Of a DNA stretch of 33,280 nt, positions 16,744 through 26,096 are shown one piece after another; the first letter of the stretch is position 1; each line of letters begins with the position of its first letter. The stretch spans positions 1 to 33,280 of the forward strand of contig JBBRHV010000021.1 of assembly GCA_038222225.1 (NCBI GenBank), read 5' to 3'. The notes under the pieces were generated by a model that saw only the letters and a program-made list of their open reading frames with translations, was not told the origin of the DNA and did no database searches. This DNA comes from JAKLFA01 sp038222225. GTDB lineage: Bacteria; Omnitrophota; Gorgyraeia; Zapsychrales; JANLHA01. The position numbers were made by a program, and so were the translations under genes.

Positions 16744-18030
16744 CTACGATGACTTATCAAGCGCCTGGGCCAGATCAGAAATAATGTCATCCACGTGTTC
16801 GATACCGATCGAAAGGCGCACAAAATCCTCAGTCACTCCCGCGTCCTGCTGTTCTTCTTTCGAAAGCTGCTGGTGTGTCGTACTCGCCGGATGGATCGCC
16901 AATGTCTTAGCATCGCCGATGTTGGCCAAATGAGAAACCAGCTTTAAAGAGTTGATGAATTTCTTACCGGCTTCCAGTCCGCCTTTAATGCCAAATCCGA
17001 CCAACGCGCCCGCCGCGCCGGAAAGGTATTTCTTAACCAGTTTCAATTCAGGGCTTGATGGAAGGCCCGGATAAATCACCCAGGAAACCTTTTTGTGCTG
17101 TTCTAGAAATTCAGCAACGCGCAGCGCGTTTTCTGAATGCCGGGGCATGCGCAAATGAATGGTTTCAATTCCCTGAAGAAACAAAAACGCATTAAACGGC
17201 GACATGGCCGGACCCATATCCCGCAAAAGTCCTGTCCGTGCTTTAATAATATAGGCCAAGGGACCGAACGCCTCTACAAAATTCATGTCATGATAGCTGG
17301 GATCCGGAGCTGCGATCAAAGGGAACTTGTCAGCCGTCCAGGCGAATTTTCCGGAATCCACGATCAGTCCTCCGATCGAATTGCCATGCCCTCCAATAAA
17401 TTTCGTAGCCGAATAAACAACAATATCCGCCCCAAACTCGATCGGCCGGCACAAATAGACCGTTGCCGTATTATCCACAATGAACGGCAGCCCATGTTTA
17501 TGCGCAATTGCGCTGACCGCCTCTAGATCCAGAATATTGAGTTTCGGATTACCGATGGTTTCCCCAAAAAACGCTTTTGTCTTAGAAGTAATGGCCTTTT
17601 CAAAATTCTTAGGGTCTCTAGGATCGACAAAATGAACCTTAATACCCAAACGCTTGAGCGTATGCTGAAACAGGGTCCGCGTGCCTCCATAGAGAGTGTT
17701 GGCTGAAACGATCTCATCTCCGGCCTGTGCAACATTCAGAATTGCCAGAGTGATCGCCGCCATCCCGCTGGCAGTTGCCAGGGCGCCCACCCCTCCGTCT
17801 AAAGCTGCGATCCGTTTTTCCAGCACATCATTGGTCGGGTTCATCAGCCGCGTATAAATATTGCCGAACTCTTTCAGCCCGAATAAATTGGCGGCATGTT
17901 CAGTATTATTAAAGACATACGAAGTGGTTTGATAGATGGGTACGGCTCTTGCCCCTGTGGTAGGATCAGCGACTTGACCTGCATGTAAGGCTAATGTGTC
18001 TAACTGGTACTTTTTTTCTTCGGACATCAT
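16744..18030 (-). CDS. metY: O-acetylhomoserine sulfhydrylase (Cys/Met metabolism PLP enzyme)
   Basis: The 428-residue protein carries the full Cys/Met-metabolism PLP-enzyme pattern: 'LHAGQVADPTTGARAVPIYQTTSYVF' at the N-terminus, 'GNIYTRLMNPTNDVLEKR', D186 in 'FIVDNT', and the PLP lysine K210 in 'YSATKFIGGHG'. The length and the 'IYTRLMNPT' form point to MetY, which makes homocysteine from O-acetylhomoserine and sulfide, rather than MetB/MetC (near 390 residues). The start is one of two adjacent ATGs (18030 or 18027); AGGGGG fits the second slightly better. It follows the PIF1-like helicase by 74 bases and precedes the sensor kinase by about 35. No methionine-pathway neighbours are seen. Confidence 0.95.
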   Translation of the reverse strand: MMSEEKKYQLDTLALHAGQVADPTTGARAVPIYQTTSYVFNNTEHAANLFGLKEFGNIYTRLMNPTNDVLEKRIAALDGGVGALATASGMAAITLAILNVAQAGDEIVSANTLYGGTRTLFQHTLKRLGIKVHFVDPRDPKNFEKAITSKTKAFFGETIGNPKLNILDLEAVSAIAHKHGLPFIVDNTATVYLCRPIEFGADIVVYSATKFIGGHGNSIGGLIVDSGKFAWTADKFPLIAAPDPSYHDMNFVEAFGPLAYIIKARTGLLRDMGPAMSPFNAFLFLQGIETIHLRMPRHSENALRVAEFLEQHKKVSWVIYPGLPSSPELKLVKKYLSGAAGALVGFGIKGGLEAGKKFINSLKLVSHLANIGDAKTLAIHPASTTHQQLSKEEQQDAGVTEDFVRLSIGIEHVDDIISDLAQALDKSS

Positions 18031-18104
18031 AACCCCCTATTTAATAAGAAATATCTTAATATTAATAGTTCTAAAAGTAAATGAAAACCTTATAGGGGAC
18101 AATT

Positions 18105-19436
18105 TTATTGCCTCAGTACTCTTTGGTCCAAGCCTTCCATGAATTGAATCACGCGCGGATCCACAATAATGTCCGTTTGCTGAATCGGCCTCTTAAGAAC
18201 AATCCCTTCCAAACTGGTACACCGGCTTAAAGCCACATAGGTTTGTCCATGGGCAAAAGCCCCCTGGCCGATATCTAAAATCACCTTGGAAAATGTTTTT
18301 CCCTGGCTCTTATGGATGGTCACGGCCCAGGCTAAACGCAACGGATACTGCATAAAAGACCCGATCGAATTCGATTCCAGGCGCTGAGTTTCTTCGTTAA
18401 AATGAAAACGGAACATTTCCCAGGTAAACGGGCCGACCTCAACAATGCGTCCATCTTCAAGCTCAATCTCAACAATATCCGTTGAACTCAAATCCTCAGC
18501 CACAGAAACAACTTTTCCGATGGAGCCATTGACCCACTGCCCTGACGCTTCATTGTTCAAAAGCATCACCTGCGCGCCGCTTTTCAGTTCCAAAATTTCC
18601 TTGGTCGGCAGATTCCGGTCTTCAAACTTGCCTTCAACACGGCCCTGAAAGCAAAACCCCTCCCCCGCCAGCCGCTGCAGCTGCTGCTGATTAATACGGT
18701 CAGCGATCGCGTTGGTCGTCGTCAAATACACATAAAAATCATCCTCTTCCGGATAAAAATCCGGCCGGCAGCGCTCATTCAACCGCTTTAAACATTCATT
18801 TGTCAGCTGATCGTGCCGGATCGCGTTCAATAGCGCGATGAACGAATCATCCTGCTGACGGTAAATTTTTTCCAGGTCAATATATTCCAGCAGAGGGATG
18901 TTCTGAAAAACCTTGGCATCAAAAAAATACGGGCTCAAATAGACATCTTTAAATACGCCTCTTTCTTCCCTCGAAACCACCGGAGGCAGCTGGAAAAGAT
19001 CGCCGATCATCATCATTTGAATTCCGCCGAACGGCTTTTTATGATTCTTCCCGAACCGCCGCAAAAAACAATCAATGCAGTCTAAAACATCCGCCCTCAG
19101 CATGGAGATCTCATCGATCAAAACCGCATCCAAAGCCTCAAACAGTTCACGGTCTTCACGGCGCAAACGGATCTGAGCGATACGCTCCGGTGTAATGTCC
19201 GGTTTAAAGCGGAAAAACGAATGCACCGTCTGCCCTAGAATATTGACCGCCGCAACACCGGTCGGCGCCAAGATCGCCACATTCTTGGTGGTATGTTCAC
19301 GGAAATATTGCAGCAGCGTGGACTTTCCGGTTCCGGCCTTACCGGTGATAAACACATGCTCCTTTGAATATTCTAATAATTGAAACGCCCGTAAGAACTC
19401 CGGGTTCAACTCAAGCTGATTTGCCATGAAATTCAT
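18105..19436 (-). CDS. PIF1/RecD-like superfamily 1 DNA helicase
   Basis: A 443-residue SF1B helicase. Visible motifs are Walker A at 32-40 (GKAGTGKST), motif Ia 'APTGVAAVNILGQTVHSFF', Walker B 'LIDEISML', motif III 'GDLFQLPPV', and near the C-terminus 'AWAVTIHKSQGKTFSKVILD' with 'ALSRCTSLEGIVLKRP'. These are diagnostic for PIF1 proteins, 5'-to-3' helicases that unwind forked DNA and G-quadruplexes. It is a short version without extra accessory domains. AGGA lies about five bases before the ATG, which overlaps the U32 stop by four bases; another ATG lies nine bases inside. It is the last gene of the permease-rhomboid-purU-U32 run. Confidence 0.93.
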   Translation of the reverse strand: MNFMANQLELNPEFLRAFQLLEYSKEHVFITGKAGTGKSTLLQYFREHTTKNVAILAPTGVAAVNILGQTVHSFFRFKPDITPERIAQIRLRREDRELFEALDAVLIDEISMLRADVLDCIDCFLRRFGKNHKKPFGGIQMMMIGDLFQLPPVVSREERGVFKDVYLSPYFFDAKVFQNIPLLEYIDLEKIYRQQDDSFIALLNAIRHDQLTNECLKRLNERCRPDFYPEEDDFYVYLTTTNAIADRINQQQLQRLAGEGFCFQGRVEGKFEDRNLPTKEILELKSGAQVMLLNNEASGQWVNGSIGKVVSVAEDLSSTDIVEIELEDGRIVEVGPFTWEMFRFHFNEETQRLESNSIGSFMQYPLRLAWAVTIHKSQGKTFSKVILDIGQGAFAHGQTYVALSRCTSLEGIVLKRPIQQTDIIVDPRVIQFMEGLDQRVLRQ

Positions 19437-20692
19437 TCATTTCCTAAAATATTTTTAAATGTCTTTATTGTTTTCTCTTTCCAAATAAAAACCTTATCCT
19501 TGGGCCGCACACGAAACGGCACCTTGATCCCCACGATATTCCCTTTTTGAGCACGGTCAACAAAATTACTTTCCATCTGCATCTCATCCAGCCGGCAAAG
19601 ACTGGCCGGCGTTGTCCGGCCGCTGAACAGCAATTCCTGCCCCTGCTCAACGCTCCCCGACAAACGGACTTCCGCAACCTGGATATGATTGAAAAAGCGA
19701 GTGACCTGGCCGACAAAAATTTTTTCGTGAGAGTGCTCCAGTTTTTTACTCCAGGACTCCAGCTCCGGCTGGCCAAAATAAAACCCGGGGGAAAATCCGC
19801 GGTTATACACGCACTCCAGTTGCGCCTTCAGGTCCTTTTTCATCTCCTCATCAAACCCATTCTCAAAATACGCGTCAATCGCCTTGCGGTAACAACGGGT
19901 GGCGACCTTCACATATTCCGCGGCCCGCATGCGGCCTTCGATTTTGAACGCAGAAATCCCGGCCTCAATCAGCTGATCCAAAAACTCAATGGTACACAGA
20001 TCCTTGGGGCTCAGGACATAATCTTCACCGAGAATGAACTCGCTCTCTTGGTCCTTGTCTTTGATCTGAAACTCCCTGCGGCAGGGCTGAAGGCATTGCC
20101 CGCGGTTCGCCGACAGGCCAAAGACCTGCTGCGACAAAAAGCATCTGCCGGACACTGAAACGCACATCGCGCCATGAACAAAGACCTCAATGGCGCAGGC
20201 CAGCTTTTCCGCTTTGATCTGATCGACAATCGCGCGGATGTTCTCCAATGTACATTCCCGGGCCAGCACGATCCGTTTTGCGCCCTGCTGTTCAAAAAAA
20301 CGAACCGCCTCAATATTAGCCACACTGGCCTGAGTCGAAATATGCACCGGCAACCCAACAGCGCGCGCCATAGACACAACCGCCATATCCCAGGCGATCA
20401 CGGCATCCACACCGGCTTGGTGAGCGGCGTGCAGGATCTTTTCGACCAAAGGAATGTCCTGCTGCAGGATCACGGTATTGAGCGTCACATAAGCCTTACG
20501 CCCCTGCTCATGAAGAACAGAAACAACTTTAGAGATCTCATTCAGTTCAAAATTGGCTGCCAAATGCCGCATATTCAATCCTTGGACCCCGAAATAAACC
20601 GCATCCGCGCCATTTTCAACAGCAGCAAAAAGCGCCGGCCAATCCCCCGCCGGCGCCAAAAGTTCTGGTTTTTTTAAAACATCTTTTTTCAT
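19433..20692 (-). CDS. Peptidase-U32-family Fe-S protein (RNA-hydroxylation type)
   Basis: About 419 residues. The U32 core begins 'KPELLAPAGDWPALFAAVENGADAVYFG' and contains the signature 'EVFVHGAMCVSVSGRC'; cysteines C179, C186, C202 and C206 (counted from the TTG at 20698) can hold the cluster. Characterised homologues RlhA and TrhP hydroxylate rRNA and tRNA with prephenate-dependent chemistry, despite the 'peptidase' name; which substrate applies here is unknown. A C-terminal EF-Tu-domain-2-like barrel (about 335-410, 'KIFVGQVTRFFNHIQVAEV') is homologous by eye to the barrel of the basic protein at 27357-27986. The ATG at 20692 falls just after the purU stop; a TTG at 20698 is possible. 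The stop overlaps the helicase start. Confidence 0.92.
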   Translation of the reverse strand: MKKDVLKKPELLAPAGDWPALFAAVENGADAVYFGVQGLNMRHLAANFELNEISKVVSVLHEQGRKAYVTLNTVILQQDIPLVEKILHAAHQAGVDAVIAWDMAVVSMARAVGLPVHISTQASVANIEAVRFFEQQGAKRIVLARECTLENIRAIVDQIKAEKLACAIEVFVHGAMCVSVSGRCFLSQQVFGLSANRGQCLQPCRREFQIKDKDQESEFILGEDYVLSPKDLCTIEFLDQLIEAGISAFKIEGRMRAAEYVKVATRCYRKAIDAYFENGFDEEMKKDLKAQLECVYNRGFSPGFYFGQPELESWSKKLEHSHEKIFVGQVTRFFNHIQVAEVRLSGSVEQGQELLFSGRTTPASLCRLDEMQMESNFVDRAQKGNIVGIKVPFRVRPKDKVFIWKEKTIKTFKNILGNE

Positions 20693-20694
20693 GT

Positions 20695-21546
20695 TCAATC
20701 AAACACCACTGTTTTATTCCCGTACGATAAAATCTTATGTTCCAACGCCCAACGCACGGCACGGCTCAGCACGGCCTTTTCCAGGTCTTCCCCCTGCCGT
20801 ATAAAATCATCCAGCGTATCTCGGTGGCTGACCCGGACCGTGTCCTGTTCAATGATCGGACCCTCATCCAATTCCGCGGTCACATAATGGCTGGTCGCTC
20901 CGATGATCTTCACCCCTTTTTCATAAGCACGGGCATACGGCTGCTTACCGGGAAACGCCGGCAAAAATGAATGATGGATATTGATGATGCGCCCGCTGAA
21001 CTGTTCAACAAAACCCCTGGAAAGGATCTGATGATACCTCGCCAATACGATCAGCCCGATATCATGTTTACGCAAAAGCGCGATTTCCTGCTGCTCCTGC
21101 GCCAGTTTGGTTTCCGGCGTGATCGGGACATGAACAAATTCACTGCCGTGATTTTCAGCAATCGGCCTGAGATCCTGATGATTGCTGATCACCAGCGGAA
21201 TGCGACATTTTAAATGCCCGGCCTGCTGCCGCAGCAAAAGATCCTGCAGGCAATGCCCATGACGGGACACAAACACAGCCACCTTGGGCAGCTCATCGTC
21301 AAAAAACAATTTCCAATCCATTTCAAAAGTGCCGGCAATCTTTGAAAACGCGTTCAAGATCTCCTGCCGACCCAGCTGAAAGCCCTCCAAATTCCACTCC
21401 ATCCGCATAAAAAATGTATTACTTTGGTCATCAATATGCTGATCCGCATGAACAATGTTGCCGTCATTTTCAAAAACAAACTGAGTAACGGTTGCCGTAA
21501 TCCCGCGCCGGTCCGGACAGGAGATCAAAAGAATCGCGTGTGCCAT
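20695..21546 (-). CDS. purU: Formyltetrahydrofolate deformylase
   Basis: The 283-residue protein has an N-terminal ACT domain (about 1-80, 'ISCPDRRGITATVTQFVFENDGNI') and a C-terminal formyltransferase fold with the catalytic set N189, H191 ('INIHHSFLPAF') and D227 ('ELDEGPI'). It hydrolyses 10-formyl-THF to formate and THF, which balances one-carbon pools and supplies formate. Length and order match PurU exactly. GGAGG stands five bases before the ATG. It lies 24 bases downstream of the rhomboid gene and is followed within a few bases by the U32 gene, so co-translation is likely. Confidence 0.97.
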   Translation of the reverse strand: MAHAILLISCPDRRGITATVTQFVFENDGNIVHADQHIDDQSNTFFMRMEWNLEGFQLGRQEILNAFSKIAGTFEMDWKLFFDDELPKVAVFVSRHGHCLQDLLLRQQAGHLKCRIPLVISNHQDLRPIAENHGSEFVHVPITPETKLAQEQQEIALLRKHDIGLIVLARYHQILSRGFVEQFSGRIINIHHSFLPAFPGKQPYARAYEKGVKIIGATSHYVTAELDEGPIIEQDTVRVSHRDTLDDFIRQGEDLEKAVLSRAVRWALEHKILSYGNKTVVFD

Positions 21547-21570
21547 ACCGCCCTCCGTTTTGTTAAATGA

Positions 21571-22284
21571 TTAAAAATACTTCATCTTCAGCCAAACACA
21601 TGCCGCCAAAGACACAATGTTGATGACCAACCCCAGCGTAAAACTCCTTTTATCCTCATCAGAAAGAAAATACACCAAAACGATGATCGATGCAAATCCA
21701 AAAAGATGCGTCAAATGCGAAACACCGTCATTCTCGCCCCCCAAAAAGCCCTTTAGATCCGCCCACAAAAACAGCCAGCCCTTAAACATTGTCGGCAAAG
21801 GCAGCAGCATTTCATAGGTGATCGAGAACGGCGCCATCAGAACCGCCACCCCCATGAGTCCCATGACCGCCCCCGAAGCCCCGATGATCGCGACACTTTT
21901 ATGCAAAATTGCCGCATAAACGACCGTTGCGCATAACATCGAGAGCACTAATGAACCGAAATAAACAAACAGTGTCTTTGCAAACCCCATCCGCGACTGC
22001 ACAATATGACCGAACACAAACAACCCCAGCATATTAAACAACAGATGCGTGCCGTCATAATGAACAAACCCGGATGTTATCAGACACCAGACTTTTCCCT
22101 GGATCAAATTGCCCGGATAGAGAATCAATTCGGAAAGATAAACCCGCCCCTGCTCCGTAAAATGAGTAAACCCATACGCTGTCGTATTCAATGCGATGAG
22201 AAGAAATGCCGCGGTAGACTGGGCAAAAAAACCGGACAACCCTTGCGGCTTCTGCTGTTTACCCTTTTTTTTTGAACTCCCCAA
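21571..22284 (-). CDS. Rhomboid-family intramembrane serine protease
   Basis: A 237-residue membrane protein with six hydrophobic segments. The rhomboid dyad is present: S137 in 'IIGASGAVMG' and H193 in 'SHLTHLFGF'; H80 and N84 in 'THLLFNMLGL' match the oxyanion-hole positions of GlpG. The product should cleave transmembrane substrates within the bilayer. The lysine-rich N-terminus faces the cytoplasm. The start is TTG at 22284, with GAGGG seven to eight bases upstream; no ATG occurs before the first membrane segment. It follows the permease gene by 23 bases. Confidence 0.92.
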   Translation of the reverse strand: MGSSKKKGKQQKPQGLSGFFAQSTAAFLLIALNTTAYGFTHFTEQGRVYLSELILYPGNLIQGKVWCLITSGFVHYDGTHLLFNMLGLFVFGHIVQSRMGFAKTLFVYFGSLVLSMLCATVVYAAILHKSVAIIGASGAVMGLMGVAVLMAPFSITYEMLLPLPTMFKGWLFLWADLKGFLGGENDGVSHLTHLFGFASIIVLVYFLSDEDKRSFTLGLVINIVSLAACVWLKMKYF

Positions 22285-22307
22285 AATCGTACCCTCTTAA
22301 CCCGGAA

Positions 22308-23693
22308 TCAATTGAAAAAATGAGGCAAAAACAAGATCGCCAAATAAGCGATTGCCATGCTCAACATGCCGACGGAAAAACCGATCTTCAGCCACATCCT
22401 GAAACGCACCTTAATATTCCGTTCCTTTTCAAGCAGACCCAAAGCTACGATATTGGCGGTTGAACCAATCATGGTAATATTTCCGCCATAACATGCGCCA
22501 AACAGCAGGGCCCACCATAACGGCCGTAAATTAAAATGAAAAACCTCCATACTTCTTACAATCGGCACATATGAAGCCACCGTCACCACATTATCCAGCC
22601 CGGAGGATAAAAAACCGCTTGAAAAAAGGATCACACCGGAAAGAACCTGAGGATTATGCCCGATGGAACCAGAAAGTTTCGCCGCCAAAATATCGGCAAT
22701 GCCGGAAGACTGAATAATCCCGGCCTGTGCGAACAAAAACATGAAGAACAGCAGTGACGGCCACTCAACCTCACGCTCGATATAATGCCGGGCACGCTCA
22801 TGACGGTAGATCATCACAATTCCGGCCGCGATCACCGGGGTCATGATCAACAGCGTATTATGCTCAAGATTCAAGAGCATCTCCAACCGCCGGTGCAGCG
22901 CGATCAGAATAATGGTCACCAAAAAGATCCCGATGCTCACCTTGGTGCGGAAGTCCGGCGGAATTGAGATCAAATATAAAAATCCCTTATCCTCTTCATA
23001 GGGCTGAATGCGTTTACTCAACTCCTGAATATATTTGCGGTACCAAAAAGACATGAGAACGATCGTCGCCGCCAGGACAACGGTCGAAAGCGGCAGCGCA
23101 TGAACAATAAAATCCTCAAAGGACAAATTTCCCCGGGCTGCGATCAGAACGCCCACCGGATTGCCCAAAACCGTTGACGCCGAGCCGATATTCGTTGCCA
23201 AAACCGATGAGAGAACCAGCGGTAAAGGATCAACCTCCAAAAAATCACAAATATTCAAGATAATCATGGTCATCACAATGATCGAGGCCACTTCACCCAT
23301 CAGGGCCGAAAAAACCGCAGAGGCGACCATCAGAATTGCGAACATCTTAATCCCGGTCAACTTCTTAACTCTCAACACAAGGGTGATCAGCCATTCAAAG
23401 AACCCGGCATCTTTCATCATCCCGACAATGATCATCATCGCGATCAGAAACAGAATAACATCCAAGGACGCGTACTGAATAAAATGCTCCATGGTGACCG
23501 CCCCCATACAGAGCAGCACCCCGGTCCCGATAAAAACAAAACTGAGTTTGAAATCCCAAAAAAAGAGTGTTCCAAGGATGGAAATCATGAATATCGATAC
23601 AACAATGGCTTGCTGGTTTGAAAAACCAAGCCATTTACCCAGGAGCCCGGAAAAAAACGCAATCGTCAGCAAAGCAATCATCTTCTTTTTCAT
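22308..23693 (-). CDS. ArsB/NhaD-type ion-transporter-superfamily permease
   Basis: A 461-residue inner-membrane protein with about eleven or twelve hydrophobic segments. The signatures 'VASAVFSALMGEVASIIVMTMI' and 'LATNIGSASTVLGNPVGVLIAA' and the second-half match 'GACYGGNITMIGSTANIVALG' are the paired ion-transporter motifs of the ArsB/NhaD/SLC13 group. Substrate could be Na+/H+, arsenite or an organic anion; no arsenic-resistance neighbours support ArsB. It opens the five-gene run ending in the helicase. GGAGG is 12 bases before the ATG, rather far. A terminator-like hairpin lies 31-54 bases upstream of the start. Confidence 0.88.
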   Translation of the reverse strand: MKKKMIALLTIAFFSGLLGKWLGFSNQQAIVVSIFMISILGTLFFWDFKLSFVFIGTGVLLCMGAVTMEHFIQYASLDVILFLIAMMIIVGMMKDAGFFEWLITLVLRVKKLTGIKMFAILMVASAVFSALMGEVASIIVMTMIILNICDFLEVDPLPLVLSSVLATNIGSASTVLGNPVGVLIAARGNLSFEDFIVHALPLSTVVLAATIVLMSFWYRKYIQELSKRIQPYEEDKGFLYLISIPPDFRTKVSIGIFLVTIILIALHRRLEMLLNLEHNTLLIMTPVIAAGIVMIYRHERARHYIEREVEWPSLLFFMFLFAQAGIIQSSGIADILAAKLSGSIGHNPQVLSGVILFSSGFLSSGLDNVVTVASYVPIVRSMEVFHFNLRPLWWALLFGACYGGNITMIGSTANIVALGLLEKERNIKVRFRMWLKIGFSVGMLSMAIAYLAILFLPHFFN

Positions 23694-23723
23694 AAGGCGC
23701 TCAATCCTCCAAAATCGTCAAAC

Positions 23724-23747
23724 AAAAAAAACCTGGCCCAGCCAGGT
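23724..23747 (-). terminator. Rho-independent terminator or leader attenuator upstream of the permease gene
   Basis: ACCTGG (23731-23736) pairs with CCAGGT (23742-23747) around CCCAG. On the minus strand the stem is followed by eight T. It lies about 150 bases past the acetyl-CoA synthetase stop but only about 30 bases before the permease ATG, so it may end the upstream transcript, attenuate the downstream operon, or both. Confidence 0.85.
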
Positions 23748-23774
23748 CTCCGCCCCCATCTTCAGGATAAAGTC

Positions 23775-23803
23775 ATTATAAATAAAAAACCCTGTTTGGT
23801 GAA
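23775..23803 (-). promoter_or_regulatory. Candidate promoter of the permease operon
   Basis: On the minus strand TTCACC (23798-23803, four of six) and a perfect TATAAT (23775-23780) are separated by 17 bases. If used, the terminator-like hairpin at 23724-23747 lies in the first 50 bases of the transcript. A second TATAAT at 23817-23822 has no good -35. Confidence 0.45.
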
Positions 23804-23894
23804 GGTCTTTTTACAAATTATACGAGACTTCTAAAAGCAACCCAGAAAACCGTTCAACCCCTCCGTAACAACTATTCCCTTCAGCTCCTTAGGG

Positions 23895-25964
23895 TTAGAT
23901 CAAAATTCGCGCATCCACCGCGAAACTGCCCTCAGCACAGGTCAATAACGGATTGATATCAATCTCTTTGACATACGGAGCCAATTTTTGAATGGCCATC
24001 AGGGTTTGAACGATTGACTCTCGATGAGCCTGCATCCCGCGGAATCCCTGCAAAATTTTCTTCGCCTTAATTTCTCCCAGCATCCGTTCAGCTTCAAACG
24101 GGGAAAATGGGACAACCCGAAATGTGACATCCTGTAAAGCTTCCACAAAAACGCCTCCCAGACCGAACATCACAACCGGGCCGAACTGCGGATCACGGCT
24201 CATCCCGACAATGCACTCAATTCCCTTGACCATCTGGATCAGGTTCACGCCTAAAACATTGGCGTTGGGCATCTTCTCGGTAACGGTCTTCATCATGGCC
24301 TCATATTTGGCCTTCAATTCCTGGGCATCACGGATATTTACAACCACGCCGCCGACATCGGTTTTATGCAGAATATCGTGTGAGGTGATCTTCATCGCCA
24401 ACGGATACAGCCCTTCGGCTTTTTTCAAAGCTTCATCCAGTGTTTGCGCGAACGCCCATTTGGGAGTCGGAACTCCGCAACGCTCCATGACCTGACGGGC
24501 TTCATGCTCCAACAAGGCCTCACGGCCTTCGGCTTTTAATTTTTGAATAAATTGGACCACATCATCCGGAGCCTGCGGCACCTCGGTTTGAGCCTTGGGC
24601 ATTTGCCGGATCGACCGCCAAGTATAAACGCTATGCAGCGCTGAGACCGCTTCATTGACCGATGCAAAAGACGGCACCCCTTTTTCATCCAAATAATGCA
24701 ACGCCGAACGTGACCGCTCACCCCCCACCATGGACACCACCAAAGGTTTTTTGCGGCCGGATTGCGTGTACTCCGCTTCGATCGCCTGCGCAATTTCCAT
24801 CGGGTCGGTCACAGCGGTTTCACAATATAAGATTACCACGGACTTGATCCGTTCCTCATTTAAAGCCACGGCAGCCGCTTCGCTGTATTTATTGCCATGC
24901 GCCTGACCGGTAATATCCACCGGATTTTTTGTGCTGCCGAAATCCGGCATCGTGTTACGAAAACGTTCCTCAAGCCATTGGGCATCTTCCAATAAAGGAA
25001 TTCCAAAACGCTCGCACTCATCAGTCGCCGCCACGCCGATCCCACCGCCATTGGTAATGATCAACACCTCTTCGCCTTTCGGCTCCGGCAACGATAAGGC
25101 GCGTGACCAGGCAAACGCTTCGCTGAATGAATCAGCCCGCATGATCCCCAATTGCTTGAAAACCGCGTCATAAATCTTATCTGATCCCGACAACGATCCC
25201 GTATGAGAGGCCGCTGCCTTTGCCCCGCGCGCGGACCGGCCGACTTTTAAAATAACAACCGGCTTTTTGACCTTTGTTTTCATGAAACGAGCACCGTCTT
25301 TGATCCCTTCCATGTAGATCACGATCACCCGGACATTATCGTCTTCATTGAAATATTCAATCAAATCCTTTTCATCCACGTCGCACTTATTCCCCAAGCT
25401 CACCAATGCCGCCAACCCGATGCGCTCCATCATCGTCCAGCCCATCAACGAGATCGCAAGCGCGCCGCTTTGGGAAATAAAGGCGATATTCCCTTCCAAA
25501 ACATCTTTGGGCCCAAAACTCGCGTTCATCTTTCCCGGCGTATACACAATACCTAATGTGTTGGGACCGACCAAAGACATGCCCTTAGCATCCGCAAAAT
25601 CCGTCAGTTCCTGTTCTTCCTTCTTTTTGCCAACCTCACCAAACCCGGACGTAATGATCGCAACATTCTTGATACCCTTTTGAGCGCATTCCTCGAGCGT
25701 TGACTTCACCAGCCCGGCCGGAATCGCCACAACCGCCAGATCAATATCGTCGGGGACATCCAGAACGGAAGGATAAGCTTTTTTGCCGAGGATCTCACCG
25801 ACCTTGGGATTGATGGGAAAAAGTTTTCCTTTAAATCCGCCTTCGATAAGATTATAAAAAATTTGATAACCGATTTTATCCGGATTGGGTGACGCGCCGA
25901 TCACCGCCACCCCCTTAGGATGGAATAGCCCTTGCAGATTCTTGACGGGTAAGACCTCAGACAT
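23895..25964 (-). CDS. ADP-forming acetate/acyl-CoA synthetase, fused alpha-beta
   Basis: The 689-residue protein joins the alpha part (CoA-binding Rossmann 'GVAVIGASPNPDKIGYQIFYNL', then succinyl-CoA-synthetase-like domains) to the beta ATP-grasp part ('EHEARQVMERCGVPTPKWAFA' onward). Both swivelling phospho-histidine positions are visible: H254 in 'ASHTGSLSG' and H533 in 'ILHKTDVGG'. It converts acyl-CoA, ADP and phosphate to the free acid, CoA and ATP, an energy-conserving end step in fermenting anaerobes and archaea. Acetyl-CoA from NifJ is the obvious substrate, though specificity cannot be read. AAGGGG sits eight bases before the ATG. It appears monocistronic: a hairpin lies 5' at 26064-26083 and a terminator 3' at 23724-23747. 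Confidence 0.95.
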   Translation of the reverse strand: MSEVLPVKNLQGLFHPKGVAVIGASPNPDKIGYQIFYNLIEGGFKGKLFPINPKVGEILGKKAYPSVLDVPDDIDLAVVAIPAGLVKSTLEECAQKGIKNVAIITSGFGEVGKKKEEQELTDFADAKGMSLVGPNTLGIVYTPGKMNASFGPKDVLEGNIAFISQSGALAISLMGWTMMERIGLAALVSLGNKCDVDEKDLIEYFNEDDNVRVIVIYMEGIKDGARFMKTKVKKPVVILKVGRSARGAKAAASHTGSLSGSDKIYDAVFKQLGIMRADSFSEAFAWSRALSLPEPKGEEVLIITNGGGIGVAATDECERFGIPLLEDAQWLEERFRNTMPDFGSTKNPVDITGQAHGNKYSEAAAVALNEERIKSVVILYCETAVTDPMEIAQAIEAEYTQSGRKKPLVVSMVGGERSRSALHYLDEKGVPSFASVNEAVSALHSVYTWRSIRQMPKAQTEVPQAPDDVVQFIQKLKAEGREALLEHEARQVMERCGVPTPKWAFAQTLDEALKKAEGLYPLAMKITSHDILHKTDVGGVVVNIRDAQELKAKYEAMMKTVTEKMPNANVLGVNLIQMVKGIECIVGMSRDPQFGPVVMFGLGGVFVEALQDVTFRVVPFSPFEAERMLGEIKAKKILQGFRGMQAHRESIVQTLMAIQKLAPYVKEIDINPLLTCAEGSFAVDARILI

Positions 25965-26063
25965 GCCAGTATCCCCTTTCTACCACATACTATAAAATTT
26001 TTATTGAATAAAATAAGGCGAGTGTGTACTCAGTGGGATATTCTAATCCCAAAGCATAAACAA

Positions 26064-26083
26064 CGCAAGTGAAAAAGCTTGCG
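26064..26083 (-). terminator. Weak hairpin terminator after the HIT gene
   Basis: CGCAAG (26064-26069) pairs with CTTGCG (26078-26083) around an 8-base loop, 13 bases past the HIT stop. On the minus strand it is followed by TTGTTTATG, a broken U-tract, so termination may be partial and the synthetase may receive read-through. Confidence 0.5.
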
Positions 26084-26096
26084 CACTTAAGAATAT

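Noticed and set aside
18031..18104. SAM riboswitch or other regulatory RNA before metY
   Set aside because: Only 74 bases are available, far too short for a SAM-I aptamer plus terminator. A CCCCTAT/ATAGGGG pair that could mask the ribosome-binding site exists but depends on an unplaced promoter.
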